Origin: Microbacterium oxydans
GTDB lineage: Bacteria; Actinomycetota; Actinomycetes; Actinomycetales; Microbacteriaceae
Assembly (NCBI RefSeq): GCF_026559675.1
Contig: NZ_CP092891.1
Coordinates: 2,914,001-2,978,000 of the forward strand
DNA: 64,000 nucleotides
Direction of reading: 5' to 3'
Shown here piece by piece: positions 62,790-64,000 of the stretch; the stretch's first letter is position 1; each line of letters opens with the position of its first letter. Both the position numbers and the translations under genes were made by a program. Under the pieces are notes generated by a model that saw only the letters and a list, made by a program, of their open reading frames with translations, made no database searches and had not been told where the DNA came from.

Positions 62790-62911
62790 GGGTGCTCCTG
62801 GTGCTCAGTCCTCGTCGAGGAACATCTGGATGAGGGGCCGGATCTGCATCGAAACGTAGCACCGGCCCCCGACGTCCGGGAGTCCCTCTCGCGGATTCCT
62901 CCGCCGCTCCC

Positions 62912-63370
62912 CTACTCCGCCGAGGCCACCGGGATGATCGGACGGTGCTCGTAGTACGTCTGCAGCACCACGGTCGTGCGCGTGCTGACATTCGCCGCGA
63001 GCCGCACGTCGCGCACGAGCTCCTCCAGCGCTCGGGGCGACGGGACCCGGACGAACAGCATGTAGCTCGCGTCGCCCGCGATGGAGTGGCAGGCCTCGAT
63101 CGCATCGAGGTGCTCGAGCAGCTCTGGGGCGTTGTCGGGCTGGGCGGGGTCGAGGGGCGTGATCTCGATGAATGCCGAGAGCGGTGTGCCCACCTGCTCG
63201 GGGTCGAGGATCGCGCGATAGCCGGAGATCACTCCCCGGGTCTCCAACCGGCGCAGACGGGACTGGACGGCCGAGACCGACAGGCCGACGGCGTCCGAGA
63301 GCTGAGAGAGCGTGGCGCGGCCGTCACGGGAGATCGCGGCCAGGATCGCGCGGTCGACAGAATCATCCAT
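62912..63370 (-). CDS. Lrp/AsnC-family regulator
   Basis: The 152-residue regulator has an N-terminal HTH (VDRAILAAISRDGRATLSQLSDAVGLSVSAVQSRLRRLETRGVISGY, residues 4-50) and a C-terminal RAM domain (IACHSIAGDASYMLFVRVPSPRALEELVRDV). I chose ATG 63370; the open frame upstream is antisense to the next gene. It is divergent from the DUF6421-like gene with 72 nt between starts, which contain an inverted repeat, so it probably controls that gene and itself. The ligand is likely an amino acid. Confidence 0.92.
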   Translation of the reverse strand: MDDSVDRAILAAISRDGRATLSQLSDAVGLSVSAVQSRLRRLETRGVISGYRAILDPEQVGTPLSAFIEITPLDPAQPDNAPELLEHLDAIEACHSIAGDASYMLFVRVPSPRALEELVRDVRLAANVSTRTTVVLQTYYEHRPIIPVASAE

Positions 63371-63390
63371 GGCTGTAAGATTATCGTCAG

Positions 63391-63411
63391 GATTCCGTAT
63401 ATGCCGGAATC
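63391..63411. promoter_or_regulatory. Inverted repeat between lrp-like and DUF6421-like genes
   Basis: GATTCCG and CGGAATC are perfect 7-nt arms separated by TATATGC. The 21-bp site is in the middle of the divergent gap and suits an Lrp-type regulator. GATAATCT and TAAGATTA on either strand provide AT-rich -10 candidates. Confidence 0.5.
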
Positions 63412-63442
63412 TTTCCGTTGATTTCCGCGATCGGAGGTTCCC

Positions 63443-64000
63443 ATGTCCCTCATTTCCGCCAACAGTTCCGCTGTGCAGGCCATCGTCGGCGAACCCGAGG
63501 TCGTCGAGGACGCGTCGATCGCCGAGCAGTCCGCCGCCTGGGCGCAGCTCAAGGACGCCGCGATCGCGCTCCGCGAGATGCAGATCAAGGACGGCTCGAT
63601 CCCGGACGCCGCGCACCACGCCGTGGCCCGCGAGCTCGTCGGCGCGATCACCGTGGCGATCCGCGCCCTGGCCCCCGCCTTCCCGCACGACGCCGAGTAC
63701 CTGGCCGCATCCGTCGCCGACTTCGACCGCTGGTCCGCCTCGGACTTCGGCGTGCCGGACTTCCTCGACTCGCTCATGGCCTTCCAGCCGCAGCAGCACC
63801 GCGTCGACGGCATCCGTCATCTCGTCGTGTTCCCGATGTACACGCAGAACGGCTCGAGCGAGCGCCTGGTCGAGGCGCTGATCGTCGAGACGATCTGGCC
63901 GGAGTTCATCGCGGCGCTCGAAGCGGGCGACTACGGCAACAAGCTGTTCGTCTCGCTGCGCCTCGTGGACTTCACCCCCGGCTACGACACCAACTCGGCC
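63443..64000 (+). CDS. DUF6421-like protein (5' part, runs off window)
   Basis: The frame from ATG 63443 stays open for 186 codons to the end of the window. GGAGG lies 5 nt before it. The visible part begins MSLISANSSAVQAIVGEPEV and includes ALREMQIKDGSIPDAAHHAVA, HLVVFPMYTQNGSSERLVEALIVETIWPEFIAALE and KLFVSLRLVDFTPGYDTN. This fits a family annotated as DUF6421 in Microbacteriaceae, though I hold this from memory of the wording. No signal peptide is seen. Its function is unknown; the divergent Lrp regulator points to amino-acid-linked control. Confidence 0.6.
   Translation, partial: MSLISANSSAVQAIVGEPEVVEDASIAEQSAAWAQLKDAAIALREMQIKDGSIPDAAHHAVARELVGAITVAIRALAPAFPHDAEYLAASVADFDRWSASDFGVPDFLDSLMAFQPQQHRVDGIRHLVVFPMYTQNGSSERLVEALIVETIWPEFIAALEAGDYGNKLFVSLRLVDFTPGYDTNSA

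Noticed and set aside
62805..62849. 14-codon frame MQIRPLIQMFLDED before the DUF4287 gene
   Set aside because: The -10-like TACGTT is too close to the ATG and no ribosome site is seen. It could be a leader peptide, but the support is too weak.

Overview
The window comes from a high-GC actinobacterium, most probably Microbacteriaceae and close to Microbacterium (inferred from gene content, no search run). The clues are the rpsL-rpsG-fusA-tuf str operon, menaquinone genes, a DtxR/IdeR-type iron box, many DUF-family actinobacterial membrane proteins, and a strong habit of leaderless transcription: a TANNNT hexamer sits 6-7 nt before the start codon of at least 17 genes. I saw no transposase, integrase, CRISPR array or rRNA. 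One atypical tRNA gene is present.

Layout. 1-2.4 kb: a secreted DUF11-like repeat protein, cut by the window edge, and a small MT0933-like protein. 2.4-7.1 kb: the str operon on the minus strand, with its promoter near 7075 and hairpins after rpsG, fusA and tuf. 7.1-12.2 kb: a 1070-residue AfsR/SARP-type regulator convergent with a DrrAB-type ABC exporter. 12.3-15.9 kb: small membrane proteins and a PadR regulator/HAAS-like membrane protein pair. 15.9-20.8 kb: a GH46 chitosanase and a malEFG-type sugar importer with two LacI-type operators. 20.8-24.6 kb: YajQ, a GntR regulator, an alpha/beta hydrolase and a ferredoxin-NADP reductase.

24.7-31.4 kb: menaquinone genes (polyprenyl diphosphate synthase, menG, menF, menD; menA lies apart at 62 kb) with PPK2. 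31.4-38.4 kb: envelope and lipid proteins (DsbA-like thioredoxin, membrane GDPD, tyrosine phosphatase, a rhomboid-like/DUF2156 fusion) and a nucleotidyltransferase. 38.4-44 kb: two divergent regulator/target pairs (MFS pump with TetR; FAD monooxygenase with a GntR-TetR fusion), ArfB and an AraC regulator.

44.1-52.5 kb: a seven-gene, tightly overlapped iron operon behind one DtxR/IdeR box. It encodes a siderophore-binding lipoprotein, two FecCD permeases, an ATPase, a heterodimeric exporter-fold ABC transporter and a siderophore-interacting flavoprotein. The two exporter-fold subunits carry complementary lesions, predicting one working and one dead ATP site, and the set recalls mycobacterial IrtAB with a separate reductase.

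52.5-53.9 kb: a short AT-richer patch with a candidate small RNA, a NYN-domain nuclease-like gene and a non-canonical tRNA with anticodon CAT. 53.9-59.9 kb: a five-gene sialic/nonulosonic-acid surface glycan operon (GT2, polysialyltransferase-like, NeuA fused to a KdsC-like phosphatase, NeuB without SAF domain, DUF6716-like protein), preceded by a 358-nt gene-free stretch dense in hairpins. 60.2-64 kb: a hypothetical protein, DUF4229, MenA, DUF4287, an Lrp/AsnC regulator and a truncated DUF6421-like gene.
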